Both the position numbers and the translations under genes were made by a program. DNA of 64,000 bases from Magnaporthiopsis rhizophila (Eukaryota; Ascomycota; Sordariomycetes; Magnaporthales; Magnaporthaceae), in NCBI GenBank assembly GCA_003049465.1, contig PYSS01000059.1, positions 62,001-126,000 on the forward strand, written 5' to 3'. The notes beneath the pieces were generated by a model. The model was given only the letters and a program-made list of their open reading frames with translations. It searched no databases and had not been told where the DNA came from. Below, piece after piece: positions 47,139-59,471 of the stretch (position 1 is its first letter; each line of letters starts with the position of its first letter).

Positions 47139-48960
47139 GACCCAGGCGATGCCCCCCCTGGGACCCAGGAAAATTGTGCCACCGCTCCGCAACCCCCCGT
47201 CTTTAAAATCCCGGCCAAAACCAAAGCAAGATATGACGACGGCCGAGCACCGTAGGCAAGAACATGAGAACAAGGAAAAACACCAAAAGGGACGTTAAAA
47301 CGGACTTTTAATCGGCTGCGGCTACACCCCACGCGCTCGGATACACTCGAAGCGTGTGGACCTGCTGAGTGTGCACCGGTTTATCCACTCGTTTAGCGCT
47401 GCTTTCCAAATACTCTCTATCTGTATTTAACCTTCCCGCCTTGTTCACGTTAAAAGGACCCAGGCGCTAGATTTAAATACTTTGTTTTCATACTCCTAGG
47501 CGCTTGTTTGCTTTAACTCTTCCGTGTTTGTACGGGCGCGGGACGTATCTTGCGCTTGCCGTCGTGCTTGAGGATGGTCGCGTCGTTATGCCGTTGGCTC
47601 GGGCCTTGTCCTCGCGTAGCCCGTCGTTTCGGGGGTGCCTGTCGAGTCCTTGACCCTGGTTGGGGTGCCGAGGTTATAGCTCGGCCGGAAACGCGGCATG
47701 GCATGGTCCAGAAGGATACGCGGTGCGGAGTGTGCCGCCTCAAGACCGTGGAGTATGTCTCTCGGGTTCGTGGACTGTCGCGGGTGTACTGCGCCCGCAA
47801 AGGTTGGCGTAATTCCGCAGCCTCGTGTCCTGGGTAGCGTTTTCGACCAGAGCGGTGCTTGCATGTATAGCAGTAGCCGCCAGACTGTGAGTTCTCCTCT
47901 GTCGGCGGTTAGGCTCGCTGTCGGGATTATGCTAGGAGCTAACGCGGAGCGAGCCGAGCCGGCCTTTCAAGGCTTTCCCGTCTCCACAAGCATTGCTTGT
48001 GCTCCTCCATGGGCAGTCGGGCCTGGATTGGGTCTAGATAGGATATAACCGGCTTGTCCGTCTCGGGCATGTAACCATCGGCTACCAGTTTTCGTGGCGT
48101 TTAAATCCAACATCCGCAGATGATGTAGCCGATAAAATGCGCTTAGACGCGATCCTCGCTCTGGGAAGCCGGACGCCTCCATTGGATGGCCGCTGGCTTC
48201 CAACGTCGTGACATGCTGGCCAAGGACGAGTTGCCTCGGGTCTAGACGAAGCTTGCGGGGTGGGTTGCCCAGCCTGGACCTCCCCGATCTAGTCCCGAGA
48301 CATCCACGCGCCTGTTTCCAGCTTGTCGTTGGTACCTCCGTCCACTGCGGTTGCTCCTCTCACCTCTCCCGCCGCAGTGCCTCAACGCTTACACTCGCAG
48401 GCCGCGGCCGACGGGCACCTGACACAGTCCGTCCATGTGGACAATGGCCAAGCGAAAAGGAAAGTGGCAGCGAGAGGGGGACTACAAGCAAGATTCTCCA
48501 TCTGCTTGCTTTGCTATCCATGTGTCCTCATGCCAGCCCCGACGCCCTGCTACTGCTGGCTCCATTCTTCCCACCGCGCCCTTCCAACCCAGCCAGCCGG
48601 AACCAGCTGCTCGGGACGTCCCAGCGAAGTGGCCATCGCAGAGCAAAGCAGTCCATCCAATCATTGGCTCAAATTGTCCCCTTCGCTATTGATTGGCTGC
48701 GCATGTCCCACTTTGGTGCATAGGCGGACGCCTTGGGGTCGGCAATGCTGGCCGTCAGCCAAATAGGTCAGGCTGAAAGCTCCCCGCCACCCCTCCCCGC
48801 TCCTGCTTCCTTTCCCTTACGCATTCCCCTTCCTCTTCGCCATTCCCTATTGCCATCTGCCTAGCACTCACGTCTCCCGACCTATCCACCGCAGGGTTTT
48901 CTGTCAGGATTTTCTGTCACGAAGCGATTCTCCTCCCTCCGCTAGTCGACAACAGCAACC
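47139..48960. other. Interval without a supported gene; promoter of the STAND gene
   Basis: Short ORFs such as the one at 47550-47837 have no recognisable domain. The last 200 bp are C/T-rich and run into the STAND start codon, as in many fungal promoters. Confidence 0.5.
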
Positions 48961-51900
48961 ATGGATCCATTCGCAGCTATCGGCTTGGCGTCCAGCATCA
49001 TCACCTTCATCGACTTCGGGCAGAAGGTCGTGGCTCAGACCAACGAGATCCGAAAGTCGGCCAGCGGCTCCACCAAAGACGATCAGAGCATGAACATCCT
49101 TGCCGAGGAGATGGCGACGTTCGCCCTCAAGCTCGAGACCGCGCAACCCGAAGACTGCACCGACGGGAACGAGAAGGCGCTGGCGCGGCTGGCCAAGGAG
49201 TGCCGTGATACCTCGGCCGAGGTTCAGGCTCTCCTCGAAAAGCGCCGGCTGAAAGGGAATAAATCCATCTGGCGCGCAGTCAAGGCGGCAGTCCGGTCCA
49301 AAATGACAGACGAGGAGCTTCTGCGGCTACAGGGACGTTTCGAGAATCACAGAGCGCAGCTCCATCTCCAGCTTGACCATTTCAGGAGGTCAGCATGATG
49401 TCCATACACGCAATACCCCCAAGCAGTCAAACACTGACACTATAGGACCGCAGCGAGGAGTACACAAGGGGTCTGGTCGAGTTGTTAAAGCAGTCCGAAA
49501 CCAACATCACCAAGCTTGGCAGCCTCGACGCACGCATCGCCGATATTCAGAAAGGGGCCACCGTCGAGAATCTAAGTCAGTCGGCATTGGAACAGCTGCA
49601 ACAAATCATCGGGATTTCAACCCAAGCGTGTGAGCAGGCCCTCGCGGCTCGCCTTATCAACAGCTTGTCGTTTGCAGACATGGGCAAGAGAAACAATGAA
49701 GTCGCCGAGGCACATGGAGACACCTTCGGATGGATTCTATCCGGCAACGACCCTACTTCCTCCGCCCTCCGCCCAAAGGACCAAGCACAGGCCGAAGCCA
49801 GAGATCAGTTGCAGCGCTGGCTTCGCGAAGGCTCCGGGGTGTTTCACATTTCAGGAAAGCTCGGTTCCGGAAAATCCACCCTGATGAAATTTCTTGCCGG
49901 AAAACAAAGAACAAGATCCCTTCTTCAGCACTGGGCAGGTGAGAGCTCTCTACTAACTACCCAGCCAATGGTTGAGTGCCTTAGTCCTTGGCTGATTCAA
50001 GCATGTGCCTCTTTATCAAGGTTCCCGTCGACTTGTGATGGCGGAGTTCTTCTTCTGGCGGCCTGGGACCGATCTTCAGAAGTCACTTCAGGGACTGTTT
50101 CGCTCGCTCCTCCACAGCGTCCTTTCAAACGCTCCTCATCTCGTCAAGGAGGTCATGGACGCAGAATGGGCGTCTGGACCGACGAAGCCGGACGGCCAAG
50201 AAACCGACCCCAAGTCCGGAGCCCATTTCACGACCGCCAGGATCCGCAGCCTGTTTCAAAATCTCCTCCGGGCTATTCCGAGCGACCGCGACCACTGCTT
50301 TTGCTTCTTTATTGACGGCCTTGACGAGTTTGAGGAAACCGAGCACGACGATCACGATCTTGTGAACATCCTCCACCAGTGGGCCAGAGCCTGTCCACAA
50401 AGCTTCAAGCTCTGTGTCTCGAGTAGAGAGGAGAATATATTCATGGAGATGCTTGGCAAACATGAACGCATTCGACTTCACACCGTCACCCACACGGACA
50501 TCTCGGCGTATGTGTCCTCCAGGATGGATCTCGTCGCAAATCTGGGTCTCAGGGAAGAACTCACAACACGCATCGTCGCCGCGGCACAAGGAATCTTCTT
50601 ATGGGTTTCGCTCGTGTGCCGTCGGATTCGCAGGCGTTATTCGAGTGGATATTCTCGAGAGGACCTGCTTGGAGATATAAATCTACTTCCCCAGGAAATC
50701 AACGCGCTTTTTGCGTTCTTGCTCGACAACCAGCTGGACCAGGATCGCGATAGAGCCTACCTGACACTGGCAATCGTGCTTGAAGCCGATGCTCCTTTCT
50801 TCGACACAGTGATAGACAGTAATGATGTCACGCTATCCTGCACAGAGCCGACACTGCTCGGCTACTCCTTCTTGGAGGAGTACCTACAAGACCCGGCCTT
50901 TGCAATAAAAGCCGCCGATGACGAGAACCAAGATCTCACTCCGGATCCCAAGTCGATTGCAGACAGGATGGCAAACGCGGAGAAGCGTCTCAACGACTGC
51001 ACCCAAGGTTTGGTGGAGCTCATTCTTATCGACGATAACGTAATTCAAACGGAGGATCTGGATGACGAATGTGACAGCGAGTCTGCCCACGAATCTCGCG
51101 ACGAATCCTATCCAGGAACCAACGGCGGACCCCCCCCTTTACAGGCTCGGGCTCACCCACAGATCTGTGGCCGAGTTTCTTGCACAGCGGCAACGCAGAA
51201 ATCTGATTGAAGCTGTTCTGTCCCGGCTGGAGTTCAACGCCCTTGACGCACTGTCAGCCTTCCATCTCGCCGAAATCCCTTTCCAAAACGAGCTACTATT
51301 CAGGAGCTACAGACACGAACTTCTCAGCAGGAGATACGACGCAGGACTTGACTCTGTCCCTCCTTTCTCATTTCTTGAAGCTTATTCCAAATCCATGGCC
51401 CGGCGACGAGCTTCCCTGCGGTGGATTACCGGGGAAACCCGTTCCACTTATAAAACCCCTGCAATCTGCCACGACACAACAGTTTCACACGTGAGCCACG
51501 ACATTCGGCGTGTTACTATAACCCCAAAACGGCCATCCGGGGCGTCTACACTGCTATGGGTCCAGGATCCGATTTATATTTACGCGGGTTTCATTGATTT
51601 TAACTACGTCGGATGGAAGCTTGATCGGTGTTCATTAAAATCTCGGCCTTCCTTGGCTGATATTCAAATGCTTACCCTCAACCACCATTTCCAGGAACCT
51701 GGCGACCATATAACGGCAGCGCACACTATTGACAGACTGTTTGCATCGGGGCTGGACCCGGGCGATTACCTTCCCCCCGGGCGTCATTTCTGGGATCATT
51801 TTATGGATGACGTCAGCCTGCCCGCAGGAGCCGTTATGCCTCGAGGAGTTCCAATATGGCCAAGCATCCTTGTTAACACATGCTTGGTGTTGGGCAAGGG

Positions 51901-52324
51901 GGTTATGGGACACACCCGGGAAGACGAGGTGGTCGAAGCGCACTTGCACACCCTCGAACGGTTTATCGAGGCAGGTGCTGATGCACATTTCCGCTGCCGC
52001 ATAGCGTGGAAGATACCGTTCGAAAGGGTGGATTGGGAATATAAGTTCGCGTCGGGGGGAAGGGCCTCGGGGTACAGGTCTATAATTTCTCGTCATGACT
52101 GGCACAAGCTACCTTACAGGGCGATCCAGGTCGAGACGGTGGCAGAACTGCTTCAAATCATCTTGCCGGCAGGCGAACGGAAGGACAGGCTTCTCCGGCT
52201 CCTCGAGGAACGGCCCAAGGAAGACAATCCTCCGGCGGATGATGAGTGGCCCGTCAACAGACGCTTTCCAGAAGGTTGGATGGAGGAAGTGAACAGCCAG
52301 GATTGGGATGCCAGCGATGATTAG
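48961..52324 (+). CDS. Fungal STAND / NACHT NLR-like protein with one frameshift
   Basis: Cytosolic signal-transducing NTPase of the type used in fungal non-self recognition. Exons 48961-49388, 49454-49938 and 50021-52324. Introns 49389-49453 (GTCAGC...CTGAC...CGCAG) and 49939-50020 (GTGAGA...ACTAAC...AAG) keep phase. The N-terminal helical domain (MDPFAAIGLASSIITFIDFG...) is the common fungal STAND N-domain, HeLo-like or SesA-like by appearance. The P-loop GKLGSGKST is at about 277-285, then FFFWRPGTDLQKSL, Walker B FFIDGLDEFEE and a CVSSREE sensor. A DUF7791-like region ends LTHRSVAEFL. The C-terminus has a faint ankyrin-like ERFIEAGADAHF. In C8 (51130-51137) the frame slips by one; seven Cs would give GGPPLYRLGLTHRS and one frame of about 1071 aa. 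It is either a consensus error or a disabled allele. Confidence 0.8.
51130..51137 (+). other. C8 homopolymer at the frameshift of the STAND gene
   Basis: Upstream frame ends about 75 nt later at 51208-51210. The downstream frame carries the conserved LTHRSVAEFL. Removing one C unites them. Confidence 0.85.
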
Positions 52325-54148
52325 GACAATGAGGACGAGTAGCAGGCAGAAGTCAGACTAGCGAAAAAAAAAGACTCCATTTATTCTCGAACAGCCTCCA
52401 CCGGTGAGAGACGTGATCTACACTACACTGTCCGAATTGAGTATATGCGCCTCTATGTAGCCCTCACAGCCTCGCCCTTGTTGTGCCCCCAAATTCCTTC
52501 AAAACCGAGGCCGAGGCCTAGAGGGCGTTCAAACCCCCACCCGAGTTCTCTTTCCCTCTTCCAACCGCACGTGTCCTTGTCGCCCGCGCGTCCGGGTTCC
52601 TGACTAGCCGGGGTTGGCGGCGTTCCGGTCCAGTCGCCGATCATTTTCGTCAAAGTCCCCAAGATCCAAGATCAAACTCTGCAAAGTCCCATGCGGTTTC
52701 CTTGTCCAAAAACGCGGCCCATGTCAACAAAATCCTTGACGATGGCCCGCACCGGTGAGCGGCTCCTTGGCGTCCTCCATTCCGAGGTTCATCGTCCACC
52801 GCCGCCCTCCCAGCGCCCAGCAACCTCGGCCCGTCGTTGTCGGTCAGCATGAGGTAGCCGTGGCGGCCAACCACCGGGCGCCCATACACCCTCAACTATG
52901 TCTCGTAGGCCGGGGGTAGTGGATTTGCTCCATGGAGGCGACCGCAGATGCCGCGGCGGGGGAGATGTTGCTGGTCCGCGCAACCCGGCCTTGGGATGCG
53001 GCATATGGCCCGTAGGGCTTGCCGGACATCACGCCGGTGCCCTATGGACGCACGAAATTGCCCGACATGATTCATATTGCCTGCACCTAAGGAACGGTGG
53101 AAAAGGGAAATCCATGGCTTCTGCGTATTTCTTATCAGGACGAAAGGTTGGCCATTAATTACAATAAATTAAGACCCGCAAAGCAGTAGGATCTGGGGAA
53201 CGGCGACCAACCCCGCACCGAGATTGCAGATCGTTATCGAATAGGGTCCCGTACCGTTGGAAGCTGCAGCTAAAGGTGACATGGTACATGGTTTGGGCCA
53301 TCGCGGAGCTGAGATTGAGTTTGTTGAAGCACACGGTGTCGGGCAGGGAATTTCCTAGGGCTTTGTTTTGTGGCCGGCCTCTTTCATCATGTGTCAGATT
53401 GGATTTGGCAGATCTGGAACCCTGCTGTATATGCCGGTGTGACTGCATATACCGGTGTGGATGGTCGATATCTTGGAGCTGTCCATGAGAGATGCTAAAG
53501 GAACACTCGAGCAGCCAGCCGAGAGCGAGGGTCCTACGTGTGGGTGTTTCGTGGGAGTCGGTATGAATACCCAGGGCAAGTTAAGGGGGTAACAGCCGCC
53601 GGTGACGAGAGCTGCCGTTCTTAATGTGACTGCGTAGCTGCTGAACCGTTCGTCGAAAGCCACCTTGGTGGATGGTGTGAACATCAGTGCCACACCCAAG
53701 TTCGACCATTGATCATATACGAGATGGCCAATCGGACAGCCAACAGGTGCCAAACCCATACTTGGCGAGGCCACCCATTTTGAAGGTCCTCACAACGTCA
53801 TTTGTTTTTGGCGGGTGCTCGGGCCTCTCGCTCCCTCCTTGGGGTAGCAGCATACGTAGTTGACATCTCCCTGGTGGCGCAGTCGCACTGCTAGAGGCAC
53901 AGAGATCTCCAAATTGGTTGAACGGCGATAAGATTAAATTTAGAGGAAGGGATATCGTGCGACTGTGTGCCCAGAAAGATAGCACCTCTCCAGCAAAAGG
54001 GAAAGGGGAAGAACGGGTACACATAATTAATAATACACGGCCAGAATCGGCAACGGCGAATCTCCTCCTCCTTTGCGACCTCCTGGGTCCACCTCCCTGG
54101 TCCTCGCCCCCTCCCTAGTGCACGAGCAGATTATGCCCGACATCCCTA
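52325..54148. other. 1.8-kb interval without a supported gene
   Basis: Minus-strand ORFs at 52650-52895 (GRHGYLMLTDNDGPRLLGAG, then ILLTWAAFLDKETAWDFAEF) and 52453-52662 (GTLTKMIGDWTG) lie in different frames. They read like pieces of one decayed protein, which I cannot identify. The remainder (53.1-54.1 kb) is AT-balanced and empty. Confidence 0.4.
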
Positions 54149-55758
54149 TTAAATCATGTACTTGATGTTTTTCTCAGACGTCTCCTCCACCGAGACCGTG
54201 ACGTCGGTGGTCCTTATGATCCCGGGCGACAGCTTTTCGCCGTGTTGCCCGAGCGGCGGCCGGGGCACGATGACGTGCTCGTCGCTGGACCGCCCCGCGC
54301 TCGACGCGGCCTGGGTCCGGTCGCTGCCAGGACCGGCCTTCTTGTACATCTCGAAGGCGTAGCTGGCCTCCCTGTCGTCCTCGACCAGCGTCATGGCCAT
54401 GGTGGTGGGGGCCGACTTGCGGCCCATGCTGCCCATGTGCCGCGATCCCCGGGCCCCGTACATGTGTGACGCCCGGGGATGAGAACCGCCGCCGTAGCCT
54501 GTCCGCTTGCCGCCGCTGGCCCCCGTGCCGTACCTGGCTGTGGTGGCGAGGAAGCGCGTGAAGAGCGGCTTTAGGCATGGGACCGACCCGCCGATGATGG
54601 CGACTGCGATTTCGGCAGTGTACCTGACAAGCAGTGGTGTTAGTGATGCTCATTGTGTCGTCGACCCAGAAAAGAAAATCACCAACCATATTGTTATGTC
54701 GGCCGTGTCCCACATAAAGTCTCCGCGTTTACCCCAGTTGGTCAGCGCAATCGTCTTCTTGATGGCCGCGCCTACGGTGCTGGAGAAAAAAGCGCATGTG
54801 TGTCAGCAGCGGCAGGAGGTGGCGAAGGGGTGTGTGGGACCTTACAAGAAACCGAGAGACAGGATGGAGATGATGGATAGCTTGACGCGCCAGTTCATCT
54901 GCACGTTCCACAGCATGGGGATGGGCAGGACGGCGAGGGCAAAGTCGGAAACGACGGTGAGGGACGAGTTGATCAAGCCACCCAAAACTAAGGAGCTCGG
55001 CGCCATGCACTCGCCTCCGCCAGGAAGGTCTTTGTTCCAGATGAACTCCATGGGCCTACATTGCAAAAGTGATTGGACTATGTTTTCGGTGGCATGTCAG
55101 GTTCTGCTTGTCTTGCGGCTGAAGCGTGGACATGCGCGACGATGGGATCGAGGACGAGACTCACGGGAAAACACGATACACACGACTATGTTCAGGCCGA
55201 TTTGGAACCACAAAAACCACTTGTATCCCTTGGACGGGGCGAACCGGAGGAGGAAAAAGCAGATGCTCAAACGGGCCAGCGTTAGGGATACCAGGCATGT
55301 GGGCTGGGAGATGAAGTTCATGTACGTGGCCACCTTGTAGTCCTCGGCGCTGATGTATTCAATGTGACGGCCTTGTCCGTGGGTGGCCTCGTTGATGATA
55401 ACTCCAGCCATCCCTGTTAATACCGTCTGTGATTCGCGGTGGGCGGCGGCGGCGGCAGCAGCGGTCGGTCAGTCGGGCTGGAGACGGCAGGGGAGGACGG
55501 AGGAAAAGGGAGACGAAAGAGAAGAGTACGTACCGCCGCCAGCACCATGAGATAGTCGTCGGTGCCGAGGAAGCGGACGAACTTGAGCCGCACGAATATG
55601 CGCAGGCCGACGAAGAGGAGGGCGATGGCAGTTAGAGCCACACATGTCGCGATGATCTCGGGCCCTCGGTTCTCGTCTGGCCGCTCGCCCGGGACGTAGA
55701 CTCGGAAAGGAGGCGGCGCAGCCGCGGTCGAGGCATTATTGGGCGAGCTGGGTGCCAT
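54149..55758 (-). CDS. PTH11-like rhodopsin-domain integral membrane receptor (428 aa)
   Basis: Seven-helix fungal GPCR-like protein of the plasma membrane, without a CFEM domain. Five exons on the minus strand: 55758-55534, 55426-55165, 55077-54846, 54779-54687 and 54623-54149. All four introns (63-107 nt) keep phase (1287 nt in total). Helix 1 is ATCVALTAIALLFVGLRIFV, then FLGTDDYLMVLAATVLTGMA, the LARLSICFFLLR helix and GYKWFLWFQIGLNIVVCIVF. The family marker QCRPMEFIWNKD follows, then LINSSLTVVSDFALAVLPIP and the last helices (SIISILSLGFFTVGAAIKK, WYTAEIAVAIIGGSVPCLKP). The tail of about 130 residues is cytosolic, Gly/Ser/Arg-rich, ending EKNIKYMI. The exon 2 acceptor at 55427 was preferred because it gives TVLTGMAG in frame. 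Confidence 0.85.
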
Positions 55759-57842
55759 CTCGTGGCTCGAGTCGTCGTCGATGCTATTTTCACTCTCTCA
55801 CCAAGAGAAATGCATGGGACGCTTGCTGGACAGATGGGATCAAACCAAATATTTAGAGTTTCCCACACCTCCAGAGGTGAGGGTCGCCAGGCGCCTGTTT
55901 ATAGCCAACAAGGAGCGAAGAACAAATAGGACAGAAAAGCCCGGAAGGGACGGAAAGGACAGCAGAGGGCCGGCATTTTGCAGCGAAGTGCCCGCGCGAA
56001 GACCGAGCACCTATACATCAGCCTTGTCGAAGCCAAGCATTGAGCAGCAACAAGCCCCCAAACATCGCTTCGCAGCGGGTCAGTCAGGCCTGCAGCGACT
56101 CGTCATGAGGACACTGTGGGGGTTGGAGAAGGAGCGAGCGCAGTTCGCGATCGCCCATAATGCTTTAACAAACTTTCTGGGCCCTGGCTGGAGGGTCGGT
56201 CGCCGAGTCGTGGCGGTAGCAACCACTTTATTGCCCTCTCCGGTGACGCATGGCTCGGGCCTGGGTTTATCGCTGTCGCCGCCACCGTAAGGGGCGTTTG
56301 TCTCCGCCCTACCTGCGGTTCGTCCGATCCGCTGGCCCATCTTTTCGATCAAATTTGATTGCAGGGATGCGTCCTTGGGATCCTGTCTATACAGGTAGAC
56401 TAGAATTAGATCTGCAACGAACCTAGGCCGGCCCGTTAGGCGGGGCGCTTCGATGCCCGCCCATCAATGCAGAAAAAGGAGATCTGTGAATTCTCTGTTT
56501 GAGCCCCAGGCTCCGTGTCAGCGTCCGCCTTAACGCCTTGTCTCCGATCGGGGGAGCATCACACACACGGTGAGACCGAGGCCGACTCGCCTGGCTGAAC
56601 GATGAAGCACCATCACGTGCGTTTGCCGCCACGTTGACGTGACGTCCATTTTGTTGCGCCGGGATGTGCATCGGCAATTTTTTTTTTCCGGCGACGACTG
56701 AAACTATAAACCGGCGCTTTGGCCGTGAGGTTGTTCTGCCGGTTGCATCTTGAAGCCGATACAACATTAACGTACGACATCTCGCTTTGTATAGAATGAC
56801 GACGTGGCTGCTGGTTTTCCACCGTGGAGCTGGAAGATGCCTGTCGCTCGCCGTTCCTGGCCCTCGGTGGCAGGTGAGCAATAACACTCCGCGAAGCAGC
56901 AGCCACAAAGGCTGCGCCAAGTCAGCCTGCCATTCCCCCTTTTTTTCCTACCATATCCCGCTTTTTTTGCCTCACCAAAACCAGGGGTTCGCGCGCAGGG
57001 ACGGCGATTCCGCTCCGCCAAACTACCACCTGCCCTCTCTTGCCAGCTAGAGCAACGGCCCCTCGCAACGGTTACCACAGCTGGTCCCGTATCGATCGCG
57101 GCTTCGGCCACAAGTCACGCCGCCGTACATCCAGTGACGCTGGCGAGCCTCTGCAGCGAGGTCAAGAACACGCCCCGAACTAATAGTGCTCCCTTGCCGG
57201 CGAGATTACAGATCTCAACCTTTGTTCGGAATAAGGTATCCTCTTCGACCCGAGGCTGCATCTGCTACGTCCGTGCTAGGCCCTCAACTAGCGGCCATAC
57301 TACCCCGGAGGCGCGCCTACAAGACATTGCCGGCTAGGACGAAATGCCTGTTGGTCGAGCTTGGCATTCCATCACGGCACTTGGCTTCGTCACGTGAAAG
57401 CATTGCGGCAAAACACAGCCGCTAATAACGATCGAGCGGTGGAGTAACTGTCCGGCGGACCGTCCTCTCAACAGTCGGACAAAGCCCCGAGGTTCTACCG
57501 GCCTGTCGGTGATTACGGCGGAGCAGAAGACACGACCAGTACTGGATGGCGTTGCACAAGATCCCACAAGGCCTCCACCGCCAGGGCAATGCGAACCCCC
57601 TCGACGCGCGGCGCAACCTCCCTTCGCCAGCCAAGGTCGCGGGTTGCCTGGATCCGGCAGTCCACTCATCGGGGTTTGCGGCGGTGGCCACCAGCTTTCG
57701 CTGCCGAGACGTCTGGCTGCCACGCACCGGGGGCAAAGGACGACGCCTCCCTGGGATTCTCTGCCCCTTTACGCGCTCTGTTCGGCCGTCTACATACATC
57801 TGGGCTACGCCGGCTCCTTGACGACCGGCTCTAGCTGTAACC
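55759..57842. other. 2.1-kb interval without a supported gene
   Basis: Short overlapping ORFs on both strands. A T run lies near 56680 and pyrimidine-rich stretches near 56940-56970. No family features or RNA genes are recognised. Confidence 0.5.
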
Positions 57843-59030
57843 ATGGAACATGCCGACGAGGAAATACGCTCGCCCGCGGCTTTCCGGCGGTTTCCCGGCG
57901 TGGTTAGCGGGCGAGAGGTCGGCCTACTCGAGGCGTCGACCGCTCGTCGGTTTATCCTGGGATTTGCCGCCCAAAGGATACTCGCCATATGCGCGCCGGT
58001 GGCTTCCTCGCCGCGGCGTATGACATACAAGTTGAAAGGCTTGCTAGCATATCGAAGATAGATTGCTCCGGGATAGTCGACGTGGTAACCGGCATGTTAG
58101 CCCTGCCCAAAAACCCTCAACAGGGCCGCATGGTGGCGAATGGGTTGAACAGACTGAGGTATTGATTCAAGCAGGTGCAAGCCCGGATTCCGAGGATTAC
58201 CAAGGAAGGGACCACGACGAGTACGCTGTTCACCAGGCTTCTCCTTCAAACGCCGGTTCCCCGATCTGGTAAAAATAGGGAACTTCTCCCATCCGTCTTT
58301 ACGACTCCACTGCACGTGCGGGTCGAGCTTACCTAGCTACCTGCAGAGGACCATCATCGGCATCTGCCGCATCGGCCTTAACACTGTCCTATCCTATGCA
58401 GGGAAAAAAAAAACGATCTTTGCCGTGGATCTCGACTGTCCGCCCTTGGAGCTGGAGGTCAAATTGGCAATGCGGCGGCCGCAATGTCGCCATTACGAGC
58501 TGGCGCGAAATACAGATCCATGTCTATCAGGGGCTGTCGATGCTCGCTGCCACGTTGCCGTCGTCTGACGAGTGCCTCCGGTTGCTCCTGGCGAGCGCGC
58601 TTGGGCTCGATGTCGAAAGGGTCGACGACTCAGGTTTCACTCCACTGGAGGTGGTCATCTGGTTCGAGAGAAGATAGAGGCCGGGGGCGGGTGTTCGTGC
58701 CAGGAACAGGGACGGAGCTGGCCCCATTCTGGGGGCTGACGGTAGGTGTGGACCTTTGGGAAGGGGTCGCCTCCTAGGGAACAAAAAGAGCTTTGACAAA
58801 CCCTTCAGTCTTGGATATCATGAATTAGGACCCCGAATCGAAAACATGCGATACTCGATCTACGAAACATTCGCTGCGTCACCCGAAGAGAGGCGGCCGC
58901 TCGAGCGCCTTATAGTGCTTACCAGACAACGGGTGGCGGCGGGGCAGGGAAAGAGGATAACGCCGCATCTGAGAGCTCGGACGACTGGCTTGAGGTGACC
59001 GCGGAGGAGGATAGCATGGAGTTAGGCTAA
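57843..59030 (+). pseudogene. Decayed ankyrin-repeat protein gene
   Basis: Ankyrin-like islands occur in shifting frames on the plus strand. They are VVTGMLALPKNPQQGRMVAN then EVLIQAGASPDSEDYQGR (about 58060-58210), ECLRLLLASALGLDVERVDD then GFTPLEVVIWFERR (about 58570-58677), and an acidic tail, SSDDWLEVTAEEDSMELG, ending near 59030. The pattern repeat - LLxxGADxxxxDxxGxTPL is recognisable, but stops and frame changes separate the pieces. The 5' limit is uncertain. It could be a relic of a STAND or ankyrin regulator related to the intact STAND gene upstream. Confidence 0.5.
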
Positions 59031-59471
59031 CGCCGGCTCTGCTGCTCGGAGGAAGAAGACGGGAGGAAGACCTTGACTCGGGGAACGCGGGCAGCACCCA
59101 GGTTTCGCGGGCCGTGAGCCGGAGTTGGAGGCACTGCGTGGGGCCGCCTAACCCCGCCTTGCAGGGGGTTGACGTCAGCGTGCGGAGGTCAACACGCGTG
59201 GGGGTTCCGACATGGCTCCAACCAACGGGCCGCCGCCGGGTCTTGGAGGGCGTGGTGTGTCGGTGGAGAGAGACAGCATGAAAGCTATGCCGTGAACCGG
59301 AAATCGTTCCGAGTCTGTCGAGGCGGGCGGTCCGAGATATCAAGGTTTCCCCGCCGTCATGGATTTAAATACCTGACCCTTCCCCGTAGGGGTTACGAGC
59401 AACATGGGGGCAAACCTTGATCTCCCCCGGCCCTGCGCCTTAGCATCCTTTTCTGCCACAGGAACAGCACA
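59031..59471. other. Intergenic, promoter of the sugar porter
   Basis: About 440 bp upstream of the transporter start. No gene is seen. An upstream ATG (59404) lies in a different frame from the transporter start. Confidence 0.5.

Noticed and set aside
46638..47273. 211-codon minus-strand ORF beside element D
   Set aside because: Its Lys-rich part is the complement of a pyrimidine-rich promoter-like tract; the plus-strand signal-peptide ORF is more plausible.
49389..49445. STAND intron 1 ending at the TATAG before 49446
   Set aside because: Breaks the frame by one base; the CGCAG acceptor ending at 49453 keeps it.
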